A stretch of DNA of 64,000 nucleotides from Tigheibacillus halophilus (GCF_042683165.1 NZ_JBHUIZ010000005.1:1-64000); one strand, 5' to 3'. Shown: positions 52,117 to 61,145, counted from the first letter of the stretch. Numbers and translations: made by a program. The notes: a model not told the origin generated them from the letters alone.

Positions 52117-52383
52117 TCAAACAAATATGAACATTTGTATGGCGGCAAGGGAAGCAACACCGAAGATTCCCAAGAAACCGGAAATAAACACCGTGAAGAG
52201 ATTGATAGGCACATGCAGCCCGATTGCTCCGCCAAATACGTTAAGGAAGAATAAAAACAAAACACCGATACCAAGCTTGACGATGCCTTGTCCGATAAAA
52301 CGCATCGGCTTTACAGGGGCGCCAACAAACAATAAAATGATGATCAGCGCGACGACAATTGAAATGACAACCGTTGAACTCAC
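52117..52383 (-). CDS. bofA: pro-sigma-K processing inhibitor BofA
   Basis: An 88-residue membrane protein with two or three hydrophobic helices (about 5-22 with ALIIILLFVGAPVKP, 35-55, and 65-85). It matches BofA, which holds the SpoIVFB protease inactive in the forespore outer membrane until the sigma-G signal comes. Position beside yaaL and recR is as in B. subtilis. Confidence 0.94.
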   Translation of the reverse strand: MSSTVVISIVVALIIILLFVGAPVKPMRFIGQGIVKLGIGVLFLFFLNVFGGAIGLHVPINLFTVFISGFLGIFGVASLAAIQMFIFV

Positions 52384-52466
52384 TGGACTTCAGCTCCTTT
52401 GATCCTGTCCTTATATTAGTATGTATGTTTCAACCGGTACATGTAGAACTGGGGCAGCTGTATATG

Positions 52467-52505
52467 TAAAAAAGAGACAAGGGAACTTTCTCACCTTGTC
52501 TCTTT
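52467..52505 (-). terminator. yaaL terminator
   Basis: 12-bp perfect stem AAAGAGACAAGG/CCTTGTCTCTTT (52471-52482 with 52494-52505), then TTTTTTAC on the minus strand. Confidence 0.85.
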
Positions 52506-52517
52506 GCTCTTTTATTT

Positions 52518-52745
52518 TCAATTATAACGAATCGCACTAATTTTACGGTGTCTTGCTTCGCGAAGCAAGTATAGATATTTCGCTTGTGCTAAAGCGACAC
52601 TGTTTTGTCCATCCATTGTCGGTTCAATACTTTGGGAAATGATGGAACGGAGCTGCTTCCATTCCGCTTCCACTGTAAAGACGGCGTCCAATAACGCATT
52701 GTCAACATCTTGCTTTTTTAGCTTCTTGGCCACGGTATCACCCAC
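52518..52745 (-). CDS. yaaL: DUF2508 protein YaaL
   Basis: A 75-residue helical protein with no signal peptide. LDAVFTVEAEWKQLRSIISQ and AKYLYLLREARHRKISAIRY match B. subtilis YaaL. Function unknown. It lies 12 bp after recR and is co-transcribed with it. Confidence 0.92.
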   Translation of the reverse strand: MGDTVAKKLKKQDVDNALLDAVFTVEAEWKQLRSIISQSIEPTMDGQNSVALAQAKYLYLLREARHRKISAIRYN

Positions 52746-52757
52746 CCATTTAAACTA

Positions 52758-53354
52758 CTACAGTTCTCTTCTACCCTCAAGTGCTTTGGATAATGTCACT
52801 TCATCGGCATATTCCAAATCACCGCCAACTGGCAGCCCATGGGCGATGCGTGTTGTCTTGATGCCTGACGGTTTGACAAGCCTGGAAATATACATGGCAG
52901 TTGCCTCACCCTCAATGTTCGGGTTGGTAGCCAATATCAGTTCCTTCACTTCTTCATCCTTTAGTCGATTTAATAGTGACGGAACATTGATATCCTCTGG
53001 ACCAATGCCATCCATCGGAGAAATTGCCCCATGCAGCACATGATATTTGCCATGAAATTCTTTCATTTTTTCCATCGCAATCACGTCTTTCGGATCCTGT
53101 ACAACGCAGATGACAGAGGTATCCCGACTGGTATCCTGACAAATGGCGCAAGGATCCTGGTCAGTAATATGGCCGCAAATGGAACAATGTGTCAGTTCAC
53201 GTTTGGCATTGATCAATGCTTGTGCAAACTCCATCACATCATCATCTTGCATATTCAAAACAAAAAAAGCCAGTCGAACAGCCGTTTTCGGCCCGATTCC
53301 CGGCAATTTCGTAAAACTGTCAATCAGTTTGGAAATTGGTTCTGGATAGTACAT
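52758..53354 (-). CDS. recR: recombination mediator RecR
   Basis: Works with RecO/RecF to load RecA at gaps. 198 residues: helix-hairpin-helix (FTKLPGIGPKTAVRLAFFVL), a zinc finger CSICGHITDQDPCAIC near 57-72, a Toprim domain with ICVVQDPKDVIAMEKMKEF and HVLHGAISPMDGIGPEDI, and a C-terminal Walker B-like end. ATG 53354 is preceded by GGAGGG; a TTG lies one codon earlier. Confidence 0.98.
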   Translation of the reverse strand: MYYPEPISKLIDSFTKLPGIGPKTAVRLAFFVLNMQDDDVMEFAQALINAKRELTHCSICGHITDQDPCAICQDTSRDTSVICVVQDPKDVIAMEKMKEFHGKYHVLHGAISPMDGIGPEDINVPSLLNRLKDEEVKELILATNPNIEGEATAMYISRLVKPSGIKTTRIAHGLPVGGDLEYADEVTLSKALEGRREL

Positions 53355-53377
53355 CAAACGCCCTCCTAAAAGCTAAA

Positions 53378-53412
53378 CCAATTACAGGCAATTGTCGCTT
53401 GCCTGTAATTGG
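53378..53412 (-). terminator. perfect hairpin between ebfC and recR
   Basis: 14-bp perfect stem (53378-53391 with 53399-53412), 7-base loop, followed on the minus strand by TTTAGCTTTT and then the recR Shine-Dalgarno 15 bases on. It could act as an attenuator or an mRNA processing/stability element rather than a full stop. Confidence 0.6.
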
Positions 53413-53474
53413 CTGGCCAGCACTGTCGTTTCCTCATCAGGATAGCGCCGGGTAACAGGATCTCCCTATTTATT

Positions 53475-53795
53475 TTAGAACATGCCGCCGCCCGGCAAGC
53501 CTTTTGTGAATTGCCCCATCGTTGCATTGGACTTTTCATCTACTTGATTTAGCACATCGTTGGTAGCTGCCAGTACTAAATCCTGCAGCATTTCCACATC
53601 ATCGGGATCTACGACTTCTTCTTTGATCTCTACGTCAATGATTTCTTTTTTGCCATTCGCTTTTACGGTTACCATACCACCGCCGGCAGTCGCTTCAAAC
53701 TCCATCTCGAATAATTCTTCCTGTGCTTTCATCATCTTCTTCTGCATTTTTTGCATCTGTTTCATCATATTGCCCATATTTCCCATACCTTTCAT
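53475..53795 (-). CDS. ebfC: YbaB/EbfC nucleoid-associated protein (YaaK)
   Basis: A 106-residue protein with a Met/Gln/Lys-rich N-terminus (MGNMMKQMQKMQKKMMKAQE) and the family core EFEATAGGGMVTVKANGKKE. Dimers bind DNA in relatives. Always between dnaX and recR in Firmicutes. It starts 48 bp after the dnaX stop. Confidence 0.96.
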   Translation of the reverse strand: MKGMGNMGNMMKQMQKMQKKMMKAQEELFEMEFEATAGGGMVTVKANGKKEIIDVEIKEEVVDPDDVEMLQDLVLAATNDVLNQVDEKSNATMGQFTKGLPGGGMF

Positions 53796-53843
53796 GGAAA
53801 ACGCCTCCCTTATACATGGAATGTAGGTTATTTTATATATTCG

Positions 53844-55532
53844 TCAATCATGTATCTGAATCAAATCATCGCCTGCAAGCTTTCTTGCTTCAGCAATGAA
53901 TGGATCTTCTGCTTGCTGTGCATGCTGCTGCTCATCTGCTGACTCATGTTCCTTCACGTATTCACTGCGCAGCGCTTTCCAATCGTCCACCGGTATCGGA
54001 ATGATGGTCAGCTCTTTTTGTACGGTGCCTGCGAGCACATTTTCCACCATTTGACGATTATCCAAAAACAAGGAACAGTGAATTTCGTATTTGAATGCTA
54101 CCACAACGGTTTTCTCCGATGCTGCAACAGGCTTGGAATCCTGAATAGTAGCATGTGCAGGAGCACTTTGTGCTTTCAGCTTGCTTAAAAAGTTCGCCCA
54201 CTCGCCTTGTACTTGCTTTAATGATTGTTTTTGGGCATCTTGCAAGCACATGCGCACCTTTTCATAAGGTATTTTATAACTGTTTTTCGTCTGTCTTGCC
54301 GGCCTTTTGCGAGGCTCAGCTGGTGTTTGTTCATTCACCTGGACTGGAGTTTGTTTTATTTTCTCCATTTCTTTTTCCAGTTGGGACAATTTATTTTTCA
54401 AATGGATGATTTCTGTTTCGTCCACATTGTTTTGCGTGTCGGATTGATGATAGCGATTTGTGATGGAGATAATTGTGATTTCAATGAAAACCTTCGGATT
54501 GTTCGTCCACTTGATTTCCTGCTGACACTGGTTCAACTGCATGATAGCGTCTTGAATCCAATTCCCGGTAAGCTTCTCAGCCAATTCCTTGAATGCGTCA
54601 TCAAGCATGGCACGTTCCAGGATACCCGCTAAGTCCGGTGCACTTTTATACAACAGGATATCACGCAGGAAATAGATCATATCGTATACGAAGCGCCCAG
54701 GGTCTTTTCCGTTCTGTATCAACTCATCCAATAATTTCAGTGCCTGCTGCATATCTCTTTCAAACATGCTGTCGGCTATTTGTGTCAAGATTTGCTGAGA
54801 AACACCGCCAGTAACTGCAAGTACATCCGAGAGTCCAACACTTTCGTCGCTATAAGAAATGGCCTGGTCCAGGATGCTTAATGCATCACGCATTCCGCCT
54901 TCAGCAGCCAGTGCGACTGCATGGAGGGCATCCTCGGAAACATTGATTTCTTCTGCTTGGATGATGTGCCGCATCCGTTCGATAATAGCTTGATTGGAAA
55001 TTGGTTTAAAATCAAAACGCTGGCATCGGGATATGATTGTCAGCGGGATTTTATGCGGTTCCGTTGTCGCCAGAATAAAGACAACATGCTTGGGCGGTTC
55101 TTCTAACGTTTTCAATAAGGCATTGAAGGCGCTTGTCGAGATCATGTGCACCTCATCAATGATATACACTTTATAAGCAACCGCACTTGGGGCATATTTC
55201 ACTTTATCCCGTATCTCACGTATATCTTCCACACTTGTGTTGGAGGCTGCGTCAATTTCAATGACATCTGAAATCGATCCGTCCTGAATGCCGAGGCAAG
55301 CCGCACATTCATTACACGGTTCTTTGGCAGGCTGGTGTTCGCAATTTATCGCCTTGGCAAATATCTTCGCCGCACTTGTTTTTCCTGTTCCCCTTGGACC
55401 GGTAAACAAATAAGCATGAGAAAATTTCTCTTGCACCATCGCATTTTGCAATGTTCTTGTGATATGCTGCTGTCCTGCGACATCCGCGAAACTGCGCGGA
55501 CGCCACTTGCGATATAACGCCTGATAGCTCAT
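53844..55532 (-). CDS. dnaX: DNA polymerase III subunits gamma/tau
   Basis: Clamp-loader ATPase. The 562-residue protein has the P-loop FTGPRGTGKTSAAKIFAKA near 43, a zinc module CEHQPAKEPCNECAAC, Walker B VYIIDEVHMISTSAFNALLK, sensor ATTEPHKIPLTIISRCQRF, and a C-terminal tau domain after a coiled segment (LKNKLSQLEKEMEKIKQ). I found no A-rich slippery site for gamma frameshifting. The length equals B. subtilis DnaX (563). Confidence 0.98.
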   Translation of the reverse strand: MSYQALYRKWRPRSFADVAGQQHITRTLQNAMVQEKFSHAYLFTGPRGTGKTSAAKIFAKAINCEHQPAKEPCNECAACLGIQDGSISDVIEIDAASNTSVEDIREIRDKVKYAPSAVAYKVYIIDEVHMISTSAFNALLKTLEEPPKHVVFILATTEPHKIPLTIISRCQRFDFKPISNQAIIERMRHIIQAEEINVSEDALHAVALAAEGGMRDALSILDQAISYSDESVGLSDVLAVTGGVSQQILTQIADSMFERDMQQALKLLDELIQNGKDPGRFVYDMIYFLRDILLYKSAPDLAGILERAMLDDAFKELAEKLTGNWIQDAIMQLNQCQQEIKWTNNPKVFIEITIISITNRYHQSDTQNNVDETEIIHLKNKLSQLEKEMEKIKQTPVQVNEQTPAEPRKRPARQTKNSYKIPYEKVRMCLQDAQKQSLKQVQGEWANFLSKLKAQSAPAHATIQDSKPVAASEKTVVVAFKYEIHCSLFLDNRQMVENVLAGTVQKELTIIPIPVDDWKALRSEYVKEHESADEQQHAQQAEDPFIAEARKLAGDDLIQIHD

Positions 55533-55660
55533 CATTCACGACCCCTTCTACCATATCTTCCTAATTATATCCTATTTACCGGGTGAATGTGAAGGATTTT
55601 CAATGTGGAACTGTAATGGGGTCTGGCAACGCATTAGTGTAGTGGAGGAGACTGCGCAAT

Positions 55661-55700
55661 AGACAAACAACCCCCTTTGCCGATATGGCAATGGGGGGCT
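55661..55700. terminator. terminator after the SRP RNA
   Basis: AACCCCCTTTGCC pairs with GGCAATGGGGGG around a 5-base loop. The minus strand continues TTGTTTGTC; the plus strand also has CTCTTTTG. Confidence 0.7.
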
Positions 55701-55734
55701 CTTTTGTTATATTAGTTTAAATTTTTATGTAGTA

Positions 55735-56002
55735 ACCGTGCACCCATTGTCGATGTGACGGTCCCATGCGTTACTTAAGTTCATGGCTCAGTCTAGGTGA
55801 CCCTGCGGCACACAGAAATGACCACTTACTGCTGCTTCCTTCCGGACCTGACAGGGTTCATGGGTTTCTGTTGCGCAGGACCTAAACGTCAGCACCAATT
55901 CCTTAAGGCAGACCATCAAACCGTACACCTCGAATGGGAATTCAGCCTCGCTACAGCGGATTGCGAGTACAGGGCACCGCTACCTCCCCGCCTAGCACGA
56001 TA
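55735..56002 (-). ncRNA. ffs: signal recognition particle RNA (large Bacillus type)
   Basis: About 268 bases on the minus strand matching B. subtilis scRNA: 5' Alu domain CGTGCTAGGCGGGGAGGTAG, the SRP54-binding helix 8 with GTCAGGTCCGGAAGGAAGCA (near 55840-55860), and a 3' end GGGTGCACGG. It guides nascent membrane proteins with Ffh and FtsY. Ends are inferred from the promoter and homology. Confidence 0.95.
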
Positions 56003-56008
56003 TGATAT

Positions 56009-56037
56009 ATTATACTGATTTTAGAAGAAAAATGCAA
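56009..56037 (-). promoter_or_regulatory. SRP RNA promoter
   Basis: Minus strand: TTGCAT (56037-56032), 17 bp, TATAAT (56014-56009), 7 bases before the RNA start. The 220 bp from here to tadA hold nothing else I can name. Confidence 0.85.
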
Positions 56038-56258
56038 ATCATGTCCCAGGACGTCTGATATACGTCAAAACGATTACCCAAACAGACCAGCACATGGCTG
56101 AAATTTTAATTGACGTTCAAATCAGTTGGTGTCATGGTCTATGGACCATGCGTTATATGGAAAAGGCACCCTTATAAACCGATATCGTTCCTCACGTCAA
56201 ACAGATCAAAAAAATCATGAAAAACATCTGACGGTGAAACGATGTCAGTTTTCTGAGA

Positions 56259-56723
56259 CTATGTTTTTCTTTTTTCACTGCGCAGTTGCCGAAAAAAATC
56301 CTTCAACAGCTGGCTGCATTCCTCTTTCAGCACACCGCCTGTCACCTTTACCTGGTGGTTGAATCGACTGTCATCAAGCAAATTCATCAAGGTGCCGGCA
56401 CATCCAGCTTTCGGATCAGCAGCTCCGAAGACAACTCTTGGAATGCGGGACTGAACGATCGCTCCAGCACACATCGGGCAAGGCTCCAGCGTGACATACA
56501 GTGTGCAATTTTCCAAGCGCCAGCTGCCAATCTTCTCATTCGCGGCGTTGATGGCAAGCAGTTCTGCATGAGACAGTGTTTTTTGCATGTTTTCGCGGAC
56601 ATTATACCCGCTTGCGATCACTTCGTCCCCATACACGATGACCGCGCCGATCGGTACTTCTTCGATTTTCTGCGCTTTTTTTGCCTCTGCCAGCGCCAGT
56701 GCCATAAACTTTTCATCAGACAT
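56259..56723 (-). CDS. tadA: tRNA adenosine-34 deaminase
   Basis: Changes A34 to inosine in tRNA-Arg(ACG). The 154-residue cytidine-deaminase-fold protein has the zinc site LSHAELLAI (His, catalytic Glu) near 51 and LEPCPMCAGAIVQSRI near 79. Neighbour of the SRP RNA and yaaI as in B. subtilis. Confidence 0.97.
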   Translation of the reverse strand: MSDEKFMALALAEAKKAQKIEEVPIGAVIVYGDEVIASGYNVRENMQKTLSHAELLAINAANEKIGSWRLENCTLYVTLEPCPMCAGAIVQSRIPRVVFGAADPKAGCAGTLMNLLDDSRFNHQVKVTGGVLKEECSQLLKDFFRQLRSEKRKT

Positions 56724-56883
56724 ATTGCATCACAGCTTTCAAATTAGTTTTTAAAAAAGCGAGAAGGGAAATAATAATATGTAAATAACTATTATGATAC
56801 ACATTAAACATTCTGCCTGGCAAAAGCTATTCATCCGGTTAGCCGCTGATAGCAATAACAGGAAAAAAGTAAAGGAGCTGCCT

Positions 56884-57420
56884 ATGTCTCATAATTATCA
56901 AGACAGCGCTGTTGTTTTTATTGACGTGATCAATGATTTTCAATTCGATGGAGCGGATAAACTGATCACACATACAGAGAAAATATTGCCGAATATGGTC
57001 AAATTGAAAAAGTTTGCCAATGACCATCATATTCCCGTCATCTATGTTAATGATCATTACGGCGTTTGGCAAGCAGACTTGCATCAAATCATTGAGCACT
57101 GTACCAATGAAACAAGTAAACACGTCATCGAACAACTGCGCCCGACAAAAGATGATTATTTTTTGATGAAACCCCAGCATTCCGCATTTTTCCAGACGCC
57201 ATTACAATCACTATTGCAGGAAATTAACAAAAAACATCTGATCATGTCTGGCATTGCAGGAGATATTTGTGTTTTATTTTCCGCAAAGGATGCTTATATG
57301 TACGGTTTCAATATGTGGGTTCCCAAGGACTGCATGGCCTCAGAGGATGAAGATGGCAATGAATACGCATTGTACCTGATGCATTCCGTCATGAAAGCTG
57401 ATATCGATCCGATTTCATGA
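56884..57420 (+). CDS. yaaI: isochorismatase-family cysteine hydrolase (YaaI)
   Basis: 178 residues: VVFIDVINDFQFDGADKL (catalytic Asp), YFLMKPQHSAFFQTPLQSL (Lys) and MSGIAGDICVLFSAKDAYMY (nucleophile Cys) form the triad of the isochorismatase-like hydrolase fold. The substrate is unknown. AAAGGAG 6 bases before ATG 56884 decides the start; the frame opens at 56794. B. subtilis has yaaI at the same spot and orientation relative to tadA. Confidence 0.93.
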   Translation: MSHNYQDSAVVFIDVINDFQFDGADKLITHTEKILPNMVKLKKFANDHHIPVIYVNDHYGVWQADLHQIIEHCTNETSKHVIEQLRPTKDDYFLMKPQHSAFFQTPLQSLLQEINKKHLIMSGIAGDICVLFSAKDAYMYGFNMWVPKDCMASEDEDGNEYALYLMHSVMKADIDPIS

Positions 57421-57448
57421 CATAACTTGTTTTTTCTCTTCATATCAT
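57421..57448 (+). promoter_or_regulatory. candidate sigma-E promoter of yaaH
   Basis: CATAACT (57421-57427), 13 bp, CATATCAT (57441-57448), a fair match to sigma-E -35 and -10 elements. yaaH is sigma-E dependent in B. subtilis. Confidence 0.35.
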
Positions 57449-57484
57449 ATAAAAAGAATTCATTATGCAGAGGGAGGGAAACAC

Positions 57485-58783
57485 ATGCAGATCCATATAG
57501 CCCGCCAAGGGGAAACAGTGGGTAATATCGCCAGTATGTACGGCATTGCCGCGCAAGCAATCATTCAGGCGAACGAATTGGATGCACCGGATCAGCTTGT
57601 TACAGGGCAAGCATTGGTCATCCCCATTATGGGGCAATTTTACATAGTCAAAGCCGGAGATAGCTTATATACGATCGCTCAGCAGTTTAGATTATCATAC
57701 CAGGAACTTGCCCGTGTCAACCACATTTCTGCAGCAGCACCTCTGCAGATTGGACAGCGTCTGTACATTCCTGAAACCCCGAAAAGCAATATCACTTCAA
57801 ATGCCTATATTGAACCATATGGCAATACAGTTTCGCAAACTTTGATCAATTCCGCACAAAAGGCAGCACCATACCTGACTTATCTCGCACCATTCAGTTA
57901 CCGGGTCAATCGCGATGGAACGTTGACAGCGCCCCCGTTAGACAATTTCAAAAGTATCGCCGATGCGCAAAGGGTCAACTTGATGATGGCAATCACCAAT
58001 TTGGAAGAAGGAGCATTCAGTACAGAACTCGGCCATATCATACTGACTGTCCAGGCCGTGCAAAATACATTATTGGATACCATCGTACAAACGGCTCAAC
58101 AGAATGGTTTCACAGACGTTCACTTCGATTTTGAATTTTTGAGCCCTGACGACAGGCAGGCATACATTGATTTTCTACGTAAAGCGAAACAGCGTTTTTC
58201 ACAAGAAGGTTTACTGCTATCTACGGCACTGGCACCAAAAACAAGCGCAACACAGCAAGGTTTGCTATACGAAGCACACGACTACAAAGCACATGGGCAG
58301 ATAGTCGATATGGTCGTGCTGATGACATATGAATGGGGATATAGTGGCGGGCCTCCAATGGCTGTTTCTCCAATCAATGAGGTACGCAAAGTCGTGCAGT
58401 ATGCTGTAACAGAGATTCCGGCTGACAAAATACTTCTCGGACAAAATTTGTATGGTTATGACTGGACGCTTCCTTTTGAACAAGGCGGCCAACCGGCGCG
58501 AGCCGTCAGCCCGCAGCAGGCTATCGATATCGCCAGGCAGCACGGGGTTGCAATCTCTTATGATACCACTGCACAGGCACCTTATTTCTACTACACGGAT
58601 GAGCAGGGAAAAAGACACGTCGTTTGGTTTGAAGATGCACGCTCCATCCAGGCAAAATTTAATTTGATCAAAGAATTTGCACTGAGAGGAATCAGCTACT
58701 GGAAACTCGGGCTTGCGTTTCCACAGAACTGGCTGCTGCTGGATAGTAATTTTCATATTGTGAAGAAGCAAAGTAGTGAATAA
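57485..58783 (+). CDS. yaaH: spore peptidoglycan N-acetylglucosaminidase, LysM + GH18 (YaaH/SleL)
   Basis: A 432-residue spore coat/cortex enzyme acting in germination. Two LysM domains (about 2-47 QIHIARQGETVGNIASMYGI; 51-97 YIVKAGDSLYTIAQQFRLSY) bind peptidoglycan, followed by a GH18 TIM barrel (about 110-425). The active-site strand reads VHFDFEFLSPDD near 215, giving the Asp and Glu of the GH18 motif; MTYEWGYSGGPPMAV is a further family signature. No classical signal peptide, as usual for this family. B. subtilis YaaH is 427 aa. Confidence 0.95.
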   Translation: MQIHIARQGETVGNIASMYGIAAQAIIQANELDAPDQLVTGQALVIPIMGQFYIVKAGDSLYTIAQQFRLSYQELARVNHISAAAPLQIGQRLYIPETPKSNITSNAYIEPYGNTVSQTLINSAQKAAPYLTYLAPFSYRVNRDGTLTAPPLDNFKSIADAQRVNLMMAITNLEEGAFSTELGHIILTVQAVQNTLLDTIVQTAQQNGFTDVHFDFEFLSPDDRQAYIDFLRKAKQRFSQEGLLLSTALAPKTSATQQGLLYEAHDYKAHGQIVDMVVLMTYEWGYSGGPPMAVSPINEVRKVVQYAVTEIPADKILLGQNLYGYDWTLPFEQGGQPARAVSPQQAIDIARQHGVAISYDTTAQAPYFYYTDEQGKRHVVWFEDARSIQAKFNLIKEFALRGISYWKLGLAFPQNWLLLDSNFHIVKKQSSE

Positions 58784-58864
58784 TGAGTGGGTATGTATGA
58801 AAATGTATCCTGACTGGTAAAATAGCGCAGAAACCAATTTTAAAGACGAATGAATACCTGCTGA

Positions 58865-58896
58865 CAAAAAACGTCCTGCCCGTTGATGGGCAGGAC
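58865..58896 (-). terminator. terminator of the PfpI-like gene
   Basis: 9-bp perfect stem GTCCTGCCC/GGGCAGGAC (58873-58881 with 58888-58896), then GTTTTTTG on the minus strand. It may also stop yaaH. Confidence 0.75.
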
Positions 58897-58942
58897 TGCT
58901 ATATATATTTTCATAAAAGGGAGAGTTACTATCCATTGAAGA

Positions 58943-59461
58943 TTACTTTTCTAATACTTTCAATGCCTCGCGGTTGAATGCCGGGATATCGCCAGGCTGT
59001 CTGCTTGTTACAAGCTGATCCTTGCATACAGCTACTTCCTCATCAACTACACTTGCCTTAGCATATTCCATATCTACACGAATGGATTGGAAACCAGTTG
59101 CTTTTCTGCCCTCCAGTGATTTTGCCGTGATCAGCAGCTGCGGCCCGTGACAGATGGCAAATACAGGCTTCATTTCATCCATGAAATGTTTGGCAAAGGT
59201 CACAAAGCGATCATCCGCCCGAAGCTGATCTGGTGAAAATCCGCCGGGAATGAACAGCGCATCGAAATCTTCAGGCTTCACATCATCAATACCTGCATCG
59301 ATTGTTACAGTCGCTTCCTTATTTTTACCGGTCACTTTTTTGCCTTTTTCCTTTTCGATTGTCACCACTTCATGCCCTGCATCCTGAAATGCCTGGGCAG
59401 GTTCCGTATATTCAACGTCTTCAAACATATCTGTGATAACACACGCTATTTTTTTACTCAT
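58943..59461 (-). CDS. DJ-1/PfpI-family protein
   Basis: 172 residues with the class I glutamine-amidotransferase-like fold: FDALFIPGGFSPDQLRADD and the nucleophile elbow PVFAICHGPQLLI (Cys near 105). It is related to general stress protein 18/YfkM and the PfpI-type deglycase or protease group. Substrate unknown; a role in stress protection is the usual guess. The GGAG is 12 bases from ATG 59461, long, and a TTG at 59482 is in frame. Confidence 0.88.
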   Translation of the reverse strand: MSKKIACVITDMFEDVEYTEPAQAFQDAGHEVVTIEKEKGKKVTGKNKEATVTIDAGIDDVKPEDFDALFIPGGFSPDQLRADDRFVTFAKHFMDEMKPVFAICHGPQLLITAKSLEGRKATGFQSIRVDMEYAKASVVDEEVAVCKDQLVTSRQPGDIPAFNREALKVLEK

Positions 59462-59532
59462 GATAGTTTGACACTCCTTCAATTGAATTTCTACACTATC
59501 ATGTCTTCCCGCTTGTACTATTTTAAAACATG

Positions 59533-59970
59533 TTATGTCATATTCATCAGTTTCCGCAGTTGATCACCATTGACAACCAGATCCTTGATAGTATATTGAT
59601 CCAGCACGTGTAAAAAGGCGCCCATAGCGCGATGCAGCGCATGTTTCAGCTTGCAGGCCGGGGAAATGACACAATGATCAGTGCCTCTGTCAAAGCACTC
59701 CAATAGGTTGAAGTCATTTTCCATGTGACGGACGACCATACCCACATTGATCTCCTCAGCTTTTTTTCTGAGACGGATGCCTCCATTGCGGCCACGAATA
59801 GTCTCAAGCAGTCCCAATTTATTCAATTCAAAAACAATCTTGCCAAGATGGTGCTGTGATATAGCAAAGGTTTCCGAAATCTCTTTGATATTGGCCAGCT
59901 CGCCATTCGGCTTTGTCCCGCAAAATATCAACACTCTTAATGCATAGTCCGTGTATTTTTTCAATTGCAT
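59533..59970 (-). CDS. nsrR: nitric-oxide-sensing repressor NsrR (Rrf2 family)
   Basis: A 145-residue Rrf2 regulator: winged helix MQLKKYTDYALRVLIFCGTK and ETIRGRNGGIRLRKKAEEIN, then the FeS ligands ECFDRGTDHCVISPACKLKH (three cysteines). Spacing and sequence match B. subtilis NsrR, which loses its [4Fe-4S] cluster to NO and frees hmp. A palindromic site at 61385-61401 in front of hmp is the expected target. Confidence 0.95.
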   Translation of the reverse strand: MQLKKYTDYALRVLIFCGTKPNGELANIKEISETFAISQHHLGKIVFELNKLGLLETIRGRNGGIRLRKKAEEINVGMVVRHMENDFNLLECFDRGTDHCVISPACKLKHALHRAMGAFLHVLDQYTIKDLVVNGDQLRKLMNMT

Positions 59971-60053
59971 CTGATTGAACGCTCCTTCTAAAAAAAGGGG
60001 AAAGACCCCCGTCCCTCTACTACTTTACCACATGCAACGTGAGTCTGTCCCTT

Positions 60054-61145
60054 CTATTGGTAATTGATAATGACCGGAGCGGGGTCGAGCTGCAATACTT
60101 GCTTCGGCGTCATCATGGGTTTGTCATTTTTTGTAAAAAGCTTGAAACCGCCATATTGGATCGGCTGCTGGCGAACCAGCTTACCGTATGCGCTCATTTT
60201 GATAGCAGCATCTCCAAATCCATCATAATTGAGCGGTACTTCTACATGCTCTGTTGGATGAATCGCTTCTTTATTTCTGACAATGCCATTGCCAAACTGG
60301 TGAACAAGCACCATCTTATCAGGGAGGTGATACTTTTTAACCATATCATCGACATATTCCACAGCTTCCTGGATATCAGCGCCCTCTACGTGCCCTAAAT
60401 CTTCGCCAGGCACCTGCCCTTCACCAACGCTGTATTCCGTGTCGATTGCCAGATGAACAAATGGCAGCTTCAAATATTGCTCCACTTCCTTCACAGCTTC
60501 CATAACATCTGCTCGTCCTAATTGTACATCCAATAGCAATAAGGCATGGTGCTTTTTGGCTAGTTCGACATATTCCTTAATTACCTTGTCGTTAGGCGGG
60601 GTAATATACAAACCTTCGGGACCTGGACTGCGCTGTGCGACTGTAGCGATCAGTTCAATAGTAGGGATTGATGGACGCTCGGGATCGATATCAGACCATT
60701 CCTGTGTCTGCTGTTTCAGTTTTTGCATCATTTTTTCAGGAGACATAGTCCCAAGGATACCCATGTTTTCTGATAGTGGCGTACCATAATACGCGACAAG
60801 TCGATTTTTTTTCAATGGTCCGTTTGATGTATCCTTCTTACCCTTTAGAAGAACTTGGCCAAGCGGCACACTTCTTTTGATTTCCCCACCGTGTGCTTCG
60901 TGCACAGGCATCTCAGCTTTTTCCGCTTTCGTATAATGCGTTTGCAGTTTGGCAGCATCTTTTCGTGGTTTGACTGCTGCATAAGCATTTTTGAAATAGA
61001 TGCCTTTTTCTTGCGCCGCTGTTTTCATTTTGGACTGATTATGTACTGGCAACTTTCCTTCTCCATTCGTGCTTGCTTTTTCACTGCACCCACCGAGAAC
61101 CGCAAGACAAAGAATGATAGAAAGTATTGTCATTTTTTGGTGCAT
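60054..61145 (-). CDS. lipoprotein of unknown function, TIM-barrel-like
   Basis: 363 residues. Type II signal with lipobox AVLGGC (Cys20), then a polar stretch to about 110. The rest alternates hydrophobic strands and helices: KKNRLVAYYGTP, PTIELIATVAQ, HALLLLDVQLGRADVMEA, FVHLAIDTEYSVGEGQVPGE, DKMVLVHQFGNG. That rhythm, with acidic residues at strand ends (D, DTE), suggests a glycosidase-like TIM barrel; this is inference. It is anchored outside the membrane. It is divergent from hmp, sharing a 285-bp spacer. I do not recognise the family's role. Confidence 0.85.
   Translation of the reverse strand: MHQKMTILSIILCLAVLGGCSEKASTNGEGKLPVHNQSKMKTAAQEKGIYFKNAYAAVKPRKDAAKLQTHYTKAEKAEMPVHEAHGGEIKRSVPLGQVLLKGKKDTSNGPLKKNRLVAYYGTPLSENMGILGTMSPEKMMQKLKQQTQEWSDIDPERPSIPTIELIATVAQRSPGPEGLYITPPNDKVIKEYVELAKKHHALLLLDVQLGRADVMEAVKEVEQYLKLPFVHLAIDTEYSVGEGQVPGEDLGHVEGADIQEAVEYVDDMVKKYHLPDKMVLVHQFGNGIVRNKEAIHPTEHVEVPLNYDGFGDAAIKMSAYGKLVRQQPIQYGGFKLFTKNDKPMMTPKQVLQLDPAPVIINYQ

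Noticed and set aside
53844..55532. Programmed frameshift giving a gamma subunit from dnaX
   Set aside because: No A AAA AAG type slippery site with a downstream hairpin was seen.
58265..58936. 223-codon frame antisense to yaaH
   Set aside because: Shadow of the GH18 domain; no ribosome site or recognisable domain.
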